Positions 6,872 through 14,302 of a stretch of DNA of 64,000 bases are shown in pieces; the first letter of the stretch is position 1; each line of letters starts with the position of its first letter. The stretch spans positions 62,001 to 126,000 of the forward strand of contig JAGBFH010000006.1 in assembly GCA_017936605.1 (NCBI GenBank), read 5' to 3'. The position numbers and the translations under genes were made by a program. The notes beneath the pieces are model-generated. The model was given only the letters and a program-made list of their open reading frames with translations. It made no database searches and had not been told where the DNA came from. The stretch comes from Tidjanibacter sp. Lineage in GTDB: Bacteria > Bacteroidota > Bacteroidia > Bacteroidales > Rikenellaceae.

Positions 6872-8658
6872 TGAAAAGTAAACTTTTTTTCGTGATGTTG
6901 CTGTCGGCGACGGTTGCATTCACGGGTTGTCAAAACGACGAGATTGACACTCCTAAAGAGGAAATAACCAGCAAAAAACATACTATCAAAATCCACGCGA
7001 GCAAGGGGGTAAATACCAAGACCACCGTCAGTGCAGAGGATGGAGCGTATGTTACCGCGTGGGAGAAAGGCGACCAGATATCTATTTTAGAGATGGTTAC
7101 GGGTGTGTCCACCGATTCCGAATTGGACCGATTGGAAGATATGCAAGGTTTCTACGCCTCCGCGCCTTTGGAGGAGGGTGGCCCAACGGCTACATTCGAG
7201 GCCACTTTCGATGATTACTATTGGTCCAATGACGACCTCTCGACCTATACTTTCAACTACTCCTATGTAGCAGCGACCACTCCTAACTATATGTTGGTTA
7301 CAATGTTGGACGAGAACAATGACTTATACCTCCCAGTCTACTTCCCAAGCCGACAGATCATTGGCAAGGATAGTTTCAGTACGGAGTGCGACCTTATGGT
7401 TTCCAATTTCAGCAGCGGCTATAGTTGTCGCCCCGAGGAGGTTGAGTTCCATTTTGCTCGACTTGGTTCCATTGTGAAGATAACCGTTGGCGGCCTGCAA
7501 GCGGGTGATGTTATCGATAATGGTGCTTGGTACACGGGAGATAAGTTCCTGCCAGCATTCGATATGGAGGCAGTTCTCTTCTACTATCCCGAAAAGGGCG
7601 AGTATAAATATGAGCTTCCCGAATATCTGGTGGAGATGATTACGGCCGAGAGCCACCGTGTGGAGTTTGAAGTTGATACGGAGAATCCTATTGTTGTGGG
7701 TGCAGACGGAACTGCCGACATCTATCTGAGGGCACTGCCTGGCCAAATCTCCGATTGGTTTATGTTGAGTTGTAACATTACTCGCGATGGCGAGCAGCTC
7801 ACCTACTCGAAGTATGTTTCGCTGGCCGATTTGGGTAGGTCGCTCACTTTCAAGGATAGTGGCCTGACTAAATTCTCGGTTGAGCTCAAGGAGGCAACTG
7901 TGTCCAACCCCGAGGATATTATCTATACGGTACCCAGTACGCGCGATAGCTTTATGGCCGTTTGGGAGAAGCAGGAGGGCGTGGCCAAATATGAGTGCTT
8001 CTACTCTTATGATAATTATGAAGAGGGAGAAGGCAGAGAGATAGTCGAGTTGGATTGCATTGAGCAGGATGGTATGGTATTCGTTCAGGCCGAGAACTTG
8101 AAGCCGGGTCGCTACTATCTCGGTGTGCTCGCTGTGCCCGATTCGCAGCACGGACCTATTAGCATCGGCTATAGCACGGTGGAAATCTATGTTGGTGTTC
8201 CTATGACCCTTATGTGGTACAGAGTGGAATATAACGACGGAGTGGAGTTCACCCAACTCTCAGATAGTCTATGGATGCTTGTCGAGGAGGGAAGTATGTT
8301 CCCCTGGGTCTTCGAGGTGTCGAATGTCAGGACCGAATGGGGCTGGCTTATTGGAGAGGGTCAGTGGAGCTTTGCCACCTCTTTGGAGATGCAGCATATC
8401 GGACAGCTGCAAAGTATAACGATAAATCTTTCCACCTCTGCTAATGTTCCCACTGTCTATGGCCTAACTCCAGAGGGTACAATGACAGAGATTACCAATC
8501 CCGAAGTGGTACCATCGGATGAGTACAACAACTGGTACACTTTTGACTTTGAGTCAGCTGGCTATTTCAATGGATTCAAGATTAGCGGCAGTGAAGGTGC
8601 TTCTATAACAACTTTCAATCTAAGCTACTACGCTCCCACGGGAGAAGAGGAGTATTAG
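6871..8658 (+). CDS. Fimbrillin-like secreted lipoprotein
   Basis: A 595-residue lipoprotein. The signal peptide ends in a lipobox, VAFTGC (Cys about 20). Early on it has the stretch TKTTVSAEDGAYVTAWEKGD, resembling the N-terminal strand of Bacteroidetes fimbrillin/Mfa-type proteins (T-K-T, then W..GD). Residues about 350-450 look like a fibronectin-type module, and the C-terminal region is beta-rich. It is probably exported to the outer membrane and perhaps surface exposed as a pilus component or adhesin; no enzyme motif was seen. It overlaps the upstream small-protein gene by one base. The region is more AT-rich than its housekeeping neighbours, as is common for laterally mobile surface genes. 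Confidence 0.75.
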   Translation: MKSKLFFVMLLSATVAFTGCQNDEIDTPKEEITSKKHTIKIHASKGVNTKTTVSAEDGAYVTAWEKGDQISILEMVTGVSTDSELDRLEDMQGFYASAPLEEGGPTATFEATFDDYYWSNDDLSTYTFNYSYVAATTPNYMLVTMLDENNDLYLPVYFPSRQIIGKDSFSTECDLMVSNFSSGYSCRPEEVEFHFARLGSIVKITVGGLQAGDVIDNGAWYTGDKFLPAFDMEAVLFYYPEKGEYKYELPEYLVEMITAESHRVEFEVDTENPIVVGADGTADIYLRALPGQISDWFMLSCNITRDGEQLTYSKYVSLADLGRSLTFKDSGLTKFSVELKEATVSNPEDIIYTVPSTRDSFMAVWEKQEGVAKYECFYSYDNYEEGEGREIVELDCIEQDGMVFVQAENLKPGRYYLGVLAVPDSQHGPISIGYSTVEIYVGVPMTLMWYRVEYNDGVEFTQLSDSLWMLVEEGSMFPWVFEVSNVRTEWGWLIGEGQWSFATSLEMQHIGQLQSITINLSTSANVPTVYGLTPEGTMTEITNPEVVPSDEYNNWYTFDFESAGYFNGFKISGSEGASITTFNLSYYAPTGEEEY

Positions 8659-8676
8659 TGGCTCCTAATGGAGAAG

Positions 8677-8715
8677 AAAACAACTGCTCTACCAAACGGG
8701 TAGAGCAGTTGTTTT
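8677..8715. terminator. Bidirectional hairpin terminator
   Basis: A 17-base perfect stem (AAAACAACTGCTCTACC and complement) with a 5-base loop ends in a T-run. It lies between the converging lipoprotein gene and the WG-repeat gene and can serve both. Confidence 0.85.
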
Positions 8716-8721
8716 TTGTGT

Positions 8722-10140
8722 CTATTCCACGATTCGGTGGAAGGAGGTGTCGATGTGGAAGTAGGGGCCGCCCTTGCGTCTAACGAGCGCTCGGCCGCCC
8801 GAGAAGGAGAAGGCCTCGTCGTAGAGGAAGTCGGTGTGGCGCTCGCCGTCGGTGGAGTAGTAGCCGAAGCGGCCACCGCGCCTTGCCACCACAAAGCCCT
8901 CACTCGCATCGCCCATCCAGTCGCACGCCACAGCCGAGAGTTGTCGGCCCATACGGTCGTAGAGGTGCCAACGCCCCGTGTCGTCGGCCGCCACGGCCAC
9001 ATTCTCCCCGCCATACCAGCAGAGCTGTTCCCACACATCGTTCATCACAAGGCGGCCCGAGGTGTCCACCAGACCGTAGCCGCGTGGGGTGCGGATGACG
9101 GCTCTTCCCTCCTCGAAATCGTAGGCGGCAATCACCTCGCGCTCAATCCTTAGAATCTCTCCGTCTTGGTGGGCATAGCCCCACTGGTCGCCACGCAGGT
9201 AGCGCACCATCTGGTCGCCCGCAGGCTCTACTCGCTCACAGAGCGCGAAATCCAACCTAACAAGTTCCTCCTCTTCAAGCGTAGGGGTGCCCTCGAGGTG
9301 GTAGAACTGGTGGGGCTGACGGCTTGTGAGCAGTGGGTAGAGTAGCCCGAGAGGGGCGAAACGCTCGTGGGCGAGGTGGGCTACGGCAGAGGTAATCTCG
9401 TGGTGTGAGGCTCCCGCAAGTAGGGCAGAGCAGAGGGCCGCAAGGCGCGTGGAGCCGTGGTGTTCGGCCGCCGATAGCAGGCAGCGCAGTCGCCTTTGCT
9501 CCTCGCAGGGGGAGTTGTGAGGTGAGTCGATAAGTGCCCTGTAGCCCTTCAGGTCAGAGGCCGCCACGAAGAGCAGAAGCGCCGCCCTGCCGAGGGCCGA
9601 GTGGTCGCTGCGACGGAGGGTATCCACTATCGGATAGTCCATAAGCCTAAGGTTGCAGTGTGCATCGAAGCAGATGCGAAACCTATCCAGCGAGCCGTGG
9701 TTGATGGGCTTTGCGATTGCGGCAGCGATGCTCTCAATAGCCATACGAAGGTGGGAACGATGACGGGCTGAGCAGTTGAGCCTCACAAACTCCTCGAGGG
9801 GCGTGTGGGCCTCCTGCAAGAGAGCATCGCAAGAGTGGGCTCTTGAGAGATTGTCGAAAACGATGAGTGCCTCGGGTAGGTACTCAGCCTCGGCAAAAAG
9901 AGTGTCGGAGGTGGCAATGGTACGGCAGCGCAGGGCTATCTCGCTCTTCCGGAGCGCAAAACGATTGCCGCGCGGAAGAGAGAGTGTCCAACGCTTATCT
10001 TGCCCAACAAGAGGGATGATTATCACTCCGTTGCGGCTGCAAACCCCTCTGCTTGGGTCCAGGTGGAACCCCTGGAGCCGAGTCGAAAGTTGCAGCGGGT
10101 TGCCTATGGCATCGGTGTAGGCGGTAATTGGCAGCATCAT
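8722..10140 (-). CDS. Pseudokinase-like domain fused to WG repeats
   Basis: A 472-residue cytoplasmic-type protein with no signal or membrane helix. The C-terminal third (about 315-472) holds WG-type repeats (QWGYAHQDG, RGYGLVDTSGRLV, GRFGYYSTDG). The middle part resembles a kinase C-lobe: NHGSLDRFRICF (H148-G149-S150) and LRLMDYP (D168) line up with HGDLKSENIIV and LIDCD of the kinase encoded at 10956. The catalytic Asp is Ser here, so it is probably a pseudokinase. I read this homology by eye from the adjacent genes; it is an inference. It is the last gene of a three-gene operon, starting 15 bases after the vWA gene. A role as substrate receptor or scaffold of the kinase is plausible but untested. 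Confidence 0.72.
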   Translation of the reverse strand: MMLPITAYTDAIGNPLQLSTRLQGFHLDPSRGVCSRNGVIIIPLVGQDKRWTLSLPRGNRFALRKSEIALRCRTIATSDTLFAEAEYLPEALIVFDNLSRAHSCDALLQEAHTPLEEFVRLNCSARHRSHLRMAIESIAAAIAKPINHGSLDRFRICFDAHCNLRLMDYPIVDTLRRSDHSALGRAALLLFVAASDLKGYRALIDSPHNSPCEEQRRLRCLLSAAEHHGSTRLAALCSALLAGASHHEITSAVAHLAHERFAPLGLLYPLLTSRQPHQFYHLEGTPTLEEEELVRLDFALCERVEPAGDQMVRYLRGDQWGYAHQDGEILRIEREVIAAYDFEEGRAVIRTPRGYGLVDTSGRLVMNDVWEQLCWYGGENVAVAADDTGRWHLYDRMGRQLSAVACDWMGDASEGFVVARRGGRFGYYSTDGERHTDFLYDEAFSFSGGRALVRRKGGPYFHIDTSFHRIVE

Positions 10141-10155
10141 CTCTGGGGAATTGGG

Positions 10156-11001
10156 TTAAACCATCATATCCGTACTGAGGGTGCCAATTGCAAGTAGGCT
10201 CACCAACTCACTGACGGAGGCATTTACACACATACCCCTGAATGGGGCCTCGCCGCCACGAAAATCAATTATCTCCTGATTGAAGAGTTCGGGCAGGGTG
10301 CTCGAGATGTTGTAGAGGAGTCGTGCGTGGCGATTGGTGGCCACGGGCTCACTCTCCGAGGGGAAACATATATGGGGTAGGCGGGTGGAACCCTCGGTGG
10401 CGAGCAAAATATTTATTAGGAGTGTGTTGCCGTCATTGGTATGGCAGGCTTTGAGTCTGTCTGCCAGACGGATAATCTCCTCCGCTGGAGCATCGGTGGC
10501 CTCGCCATCGGAGATGTTGATGACGATGGGTGGGAAACTCTCGGGGTGATTCTTGCACCACGAGCGACACATACGGGTGGCCATACCGAGAGCCTCGCCC
10601 ATAGGCGTGCGTCCCTTGGCCACAGGGGCTATCCAGCAGCGCCTCTCGACGATGGTCTGAAAGCTCTCGCCCGAGGGCAGAGTGCGCGATAGGATTTGGT
10701 GTTTTACGGGGGTGTCTATGGTGTTGATTTTGGCCACACTTACAAAGCCTTTGCCCAGCAGATTGCGGGCCTCTGTGCCCGAGTAGCCGATGATGCCTAT
10801 GTCGAAGTAGTCGCCCACGAAACCCTCTCTGTGGCAGTGGTTTATAATCTCCTCCAAAAGGCCGTTCAGAACATCGCAAAGAGCCTCGGCCTTGGTCGTT
10901 GTGTGACCCTCAAATGGTGCCTCCTCGGCCATCGAACCCGACTGGTCCAAGAGTATCAGAAAGGCCCCTTTGTGGGCGCGAGTAATTTGTGAATGATACA
11001 T
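10156..11001 (-). CDS. vWA domain protein (TerY-like)
   Basis: A 281-residue protein that is nearly all one von Willebrand A domain. The MIDAS metal site is complete: DQSGSM (D19, S21, S23), the Thr of GRTPMGEA (T132), and NISDGEATD (D165). There is no signal peptide, so it acts in the cytoplasm. Its start lies inside the last 46 bases of the kinase gene, indicating tight coupling. Similar vWA proteins partner kinases and PP2C phosphatases in the TerY-P triads described in work on Ter stress systems; here a kinase is present but no PP2C is encoded next door. The role is probably protein-protein contact controlled by metal binding. Confidence 0.88.
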   Translation of the reverse strand: MYHSQITRAHKGAFLILLDQSGSMAEEAPFEGHTTTKAEALCDVLNGLLEEIINHCHREGFVGDYFDIGIIGYSGTEARNLLGKGFVSVAKINTIDTPVKHQILSRTLPSGESFQTIVERRCWIAPVAKGRTPMGEALGMATRMCRSWCKNHPESFPPIVINISDGEATDAPAEEIIRLADRLKACHTNDGNTLLINILLATEGSTRLPHICFPSESEPVATNRHARLLYNISSTLPELFNQEIIDFRGGEAPFRGMCVNASVSELVSLLAIGTLSTDMMV

Positions 11002-11822
11002 AGCAGTAATTCTTCAAGATTGTCTATTCTATAGTCGTTGAGGTATAGCGAATCAAGGAGCCTCAGGAGCGCAGGCGAGGGGCCAAAAAGGGCGGCTATC
11101 TCGCCCCGCTTGTGCTCGCTTGGTAGTGCTACCATCCCTTCGCCCGTGGCGAGCGAGGGGCTCAGGTGGAGTGCTGCAAGAGAGCAGGTTATCAGTGCTA
11201 TGGCGTAGTCGTCTATGTGGCTGTCGTAGGCATCGCCACGCTCGGGGTGCATAAAGAGCGGAGTGCCCACCTCGCCGCGCCACTCGAGCCCGGGGGAGTA
11301 GAGCGCGTCGCAGTCAATGAGCGCCATTGTGCCGTCGGGCCTCACGATAATGTTCTCCGACTTCAAATCGCCGTGGCGCCACTCGCTGCTGAGAATTGCA
11401 AGTGCCAGTCGGCAGAACTCCTCGAGCAGCTGACCGAAAGCCTCACGGTCGCGGTTGTGGATGGCGCGTCGAATCTCCCTGTCGAGCGAGTGGCCCTCGA
11501 CCCACGGATAGAGCACAACATCCACATACCTGTCGCCCACCCACAGCTCCTGGGCGTAGGGTGTGGGGCGGATGATGAACTCTTGGGGCAGCAGGGAGAG
11601 GGTGTCGCACACCTCGGCCAGAAGGGGTTGTGGCCAGGTGTAACACTTGATGCCGTAGTGTCCGCCTTCCCAGAGGGCCTCAAAGACAACGGAGTGGCGC
11701 CCGCTTGTAAGGCGGAATCTGCCATCGGACTTCCTAAGGGGTTCTATTCCCTTGAGGGTACGGAACATACGGTCGTCAAAGTGGAGCGACTCAATGATGG
11801 TGTTGGTTGTAAGTCGTTTCAC
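10956..11822 (-). CDS. Protein kinase (Ser/Thr-type fold)
   Basis: A 288-residue protein kinase domain without membrane anchor or extra domains. The VAIK-type Lys appears in GIKC (K59), the catalytic loop is HGDLKSEN (D152, N157), the metal-binding DFG equivalent is LIDCD (D170), and an APE-like VGTPLFMHPE segment follows. These features imply an active enzyme, although the glycine loop near GRHSVVFE is reduced. It is the first gene of the minus-strand operon with the vWA and pseudokinase-WG genes, whose products are the likeliest partners or substrates. A possible -7 element, TACTTTCG on the minus strand near 11869, lies about 50 bases upstream but deviates from consensus. Confidence 0.85.
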   Translation of the reverse strand: MKRLTTNTIIESLHFDDRMFRTLKGIEPLRKSDGRFRLTSGRHSVVFEALWEGGHYGIKCYTWPQPLLAEVCDTLSLLPQEFIIRPTPYAQELWVGDRYVDVVLYPWVEGHSLDREIRRAIHNRDREAFGQLLEEFCRLALAILSSEWRHGDLKSENIIVRPDGTMALIDCDALYSPGLEWRGEVGTPLFMHPERGDAYDSHIDDYAIALITCSLAALHLSPSLATGEGMVALPSEHKRGEIAALFGPSPALLRLLDSLYLNDYRIDNLEELLLCIIHKLLAPTKGPF

Positions 11823-12081
11823 CTTTGGGTTGGTTTTTGTTTGTATTCTGTTTTTTGGGTATGCGAAAGTATAAAAAATCGGAATAAATACCTATATTTG
11901 CCCGATAAATATATTATAATATATTTAAGTGGGTGATTTCTGTGTTAGATAATAGATGAAATAATTAAATACAAGGCGATAGGAGTGGGGTTTTTGGGCC
12001 TTTTGTTGATAAATTAATAGGGGCTCGGCCGATAGTCAAAAGTAGGTATTGAGAGCATTGAAAAATACACTAAAGGCAGTA
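11823..12081. other. AT-rich divergent intergenic region with a perfect 20-bp palindrome
   Basis: No protein gene was seen. A plus-strand -7-like TATATTTGC (11893-11901) precedes a perfect 20-base AT palindrome at 11907-11926. A transcript starting there would run about 230 bases before the dipeptidyl peptidase start, or could be a short RNA. No TTG at proper spacing supports this element. Confidence 0.4.
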
Positions 12082-12112
12082 TTGCGCACTCTTTTGCTAA
12101 CCGATAATTTTG
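12082..12112 (+). promoter_or_regulatory. Promoter of the dipeptidyl peptidase IV operon
   Basis: TTG (12082-12084), 20 bases, TAATTTTG (12105-12112). The predicted start of transcription near 12119 lies after an upstream in-frame ATG at 12110, which rules that start out and supports 12137. Confidence 0.75.
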
Positions 12113-12136
12113 CAACCTGAAAACAAAGTGATAACG

Positions 12137-14275
12137 ATGAAGAGATTTGGAGTATTAGTGGCAGCTCTGTTGTTGGGCATTTCGGCATCCAACGCACAAG
12201 CAAAGTTTAGCTATGGCGACATTGCCGCAGGACGCTTTGCGCAGAAGAGCGTCTGGGGCTTGCGCTCGATGAATGATGGCGCACACTACACAACCCTCGA
12301 GGGTGGTGTGGTTTGTCGCTACAACTACGAGGGCGACCAAGAGCGCGTGGAACTGTGCAATACCCGCGAGATTGACCTCGGGGGTAGGGTGGCCGATTAC
12401 ACCTTCTCGCCCGACGAGCGAAAGATTATGTTCCGCCTGGACTCCAAACCCCTCTATCGCCGCTCCCATTTCTCGAAATATGTGGTCTATGACCTGGAGC
12501 AGAAGAGGCTCACCGATGTTGACGAGAGTAGCGAGGTGCGCTATGCAATGTTCTCGCCCGCAGGCGACAAGGTGGCCTATGTCAAGGATAACAACCTCTT
12601 TGTGAGGAATCTCGCAGGTGGTGAGTGTGTGCGTGTGACCGAGGACGGCGAGTGGAACCACATCATCAACGGTATGCCCGACTGGGTCTATGAGGAGGAG
12701 TGGGGTATCGACCACGCCTTCTGCTTCTCGCCCGACGGCAAGCAGATTGCCTTCCTCAAGAGCGACGAGAGCAGGGTGAAGGAGTTTGGCTTTATGAAGT
12801 TTCTCACCGGCACCTCCTATCCCGAGCTCTTCAAATATAAGTATCCCAAGGCTGGCGAGGACAACTCGGTAGTTTCGCTTCACCTCTACTCGCTCACCGA
12901 TGGCACCACCACAAGGGTCGATAGGAAGGGCAACGAGGATATCTACATCCCCTTCTTCGATTGGACCCCCGATGGCAGACTCTATTACTTCCAGATAAAC
13001 AGGCTTCAGAACAATCTTGAGGTCATTATGCAGCAGGGTCAGGAGCAGCAGGTTATCTACGCCGAGCAGAATCCCAAGTATATTGACGGCATCTCCAATG
13101 GTACCATCACCTTCCTTGCCGACTCGGATAGGTTTCTGGTGCTGAGCGAGCGCGACGGCTACAACCACCTCTACCTCTCCTCGGTATCCAAGGGCGGCCT
13201 CAGGGCTGTGACCTCGGGTCGGTGGAATGTGACACAGGTTGTGTGTGCCACCGATGAGCGCATCTGGTACCTCTCGACCGAGGGTTCGCCCCTGAGGAGG
13301 GAGTTCTATAGCATAGGCATTGATGGTCGCGACAAGAAGCGACTCTCGACTCTTGAGGGTACCTATAGCATCTCGCCCAGCGCGGGTTGTCGCTACTATA
13401 TCTCCTACTTCTCCAACTCCTCGACCCCCAATACGGTGACTCTCCACAGGGGTGATGGCGAGCTTATTGCTACGCTCGAGGATAACGCCGAACTGAAGGA
13501 GTATCTGGCTGAGATTCAGCTCCCCGAGAAGGAGTTTTTCACCTTCACCACTCCCCGTGGCGATGTGCTTAACGCCTATATCAAGAAGCCTGCCGACTTC
13601 GACCCCAATAAGAAATACCCTGTGCTGATTACCCAGTATAGCGGCCCCGGCTCGCAGGATGTGAGGGACCGCTGGACTATCGACTGGGAGGATGTGCTCG
13701 TTCAGCACGGCTACATCGTGGCCGACTGCGACCCCCGCGGTACGGGCTTCCGCTCGGCAGAGTTCAAGAAGAGCACCTATGGCATTATGGGTCGCCTCGA
13801 AACCGAGGACCAGATTGCCTTTGCCGAGTATCTCAAGACGCTCTCCTATGTGGACGGCGAGAGGGTAGGTATCTACGGCTGGAGCTATGGCGGCTTTATG
13901 GCACTGAACTGCATCCTCAAGGGTGCCGACACCTTCAAGATGGCCATCTCGGTTGCCCCCGTAACCTCGTGGCGCTACTACGACTCGGTCTACACCGAGA
14001 GGGTGAACGGTCTGCCCCAGACAAACGCCGAGGGCTACGACGAGCCTTCGCCCATCGGATATGCCAAGAATCTCAAGGGCAAACTGCTGCTGATGCACGG
14101 TACGGCAGACGATAATGTTCACATACAGAACGCCTACGCTATGGTGCACGAGTTCGTCGAGGCGGGCAAGCAGATAGATATGATGATCTACACCGACGAC
14201 AACCACTCGATGATGCCCTACGGCAGAGTGAATGTGAGGGAGAAGATGGTGGAGTACTGTCTGGAGAATCTGTAA
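12137..14275 (+). CDS. Dipeptidyl peptidase IV (S9B prolyl peptidase)
   Basis: A 712-residue secreted serine peptidase. A signal peptide (MKRFGVLVAALLLGISASNA) precedes a DPPIV-type beta-propeller, and the C-terminal alpha/beta hydrolase has the nucleophile GWSYGGF (Ser about 583), Asp in HGTADDNVH (about 658) and His in DDNHSM (about 692). The propeller has the DWVYEEEW stretch that binds the substrate amino terminus in DPPIV. The enzyme cuts X-Pro dipeptides from peptides in the periplasm or at the surface, feeding asaccharolytic growth. Start 12137 is chosen over 12110 because the signal peptide begins there and the promoter -7 box overlaps 12110. A TonB receptor gene follows after 27 bases. 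Confidence 0.95.
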   Translation: MKRFGVLVAALLLGISASNAQAKFSYGDIAAGRFAQKSVWGLRSMNDGAHYTTLEGGVVCRYNYEGDQERVELCNTREIDLGGRVADYTFSPDERKIMFRLDSKPLYRRSHFSKYVVYDLEQKRLTDVDESSEVRYAMFSPAGDKVAYVKDNNLFVRNLAGGECVRVTEDGEWNHIINGMPDWVYEEEWGIDHAFCFSPDGKQIAFLKSDESRVKEFGFMKFLTGTSYPELFKYKYPKAGEDNSVVSLHLYSLTDGTTTRVDRKGNEDIYIPFFDWTPDGRLYYFQINRLQNNLEVIMQQGQEQQVIYAEQNPKYIDGISNGTITFLADSDRFLVLSERDGYNHLYLSSVSKGGLRAVTSGRWNVTQVVCATDERIWYLSTEGSPLRREFYSIGIDGRDKKRLSTLEGTYSISPSAGCRYYISYFSNSSTPNTVTLHRGDGELIATLEDNAELKEYLAEIQLPEKEFFTFTTPRGDVLNAYIKKPADFDPNKKYPVLITQYSGPGSQDVRDRWTIDWEDVLVQHGYIVADCDPRGTGFRSAEFKKSTYGIMGRLETEDQIAFAEYLKTLSYVDGERVGIYGWSYGGFMALNCILKGADTFKMAISVAPVTSWRYYDSVYTERVNGLPQTNAEGYDEPSPIGYAKNLKGKLLLMHGTADDNVHIQNAYAMVHEFVEAGKQIDMMIYTDDNHSMMPYGRVNVREKMVEYCLENL

Positions 14276-14302
14276 AAGAATAATGCACAACTTAATAATA
14301 TT

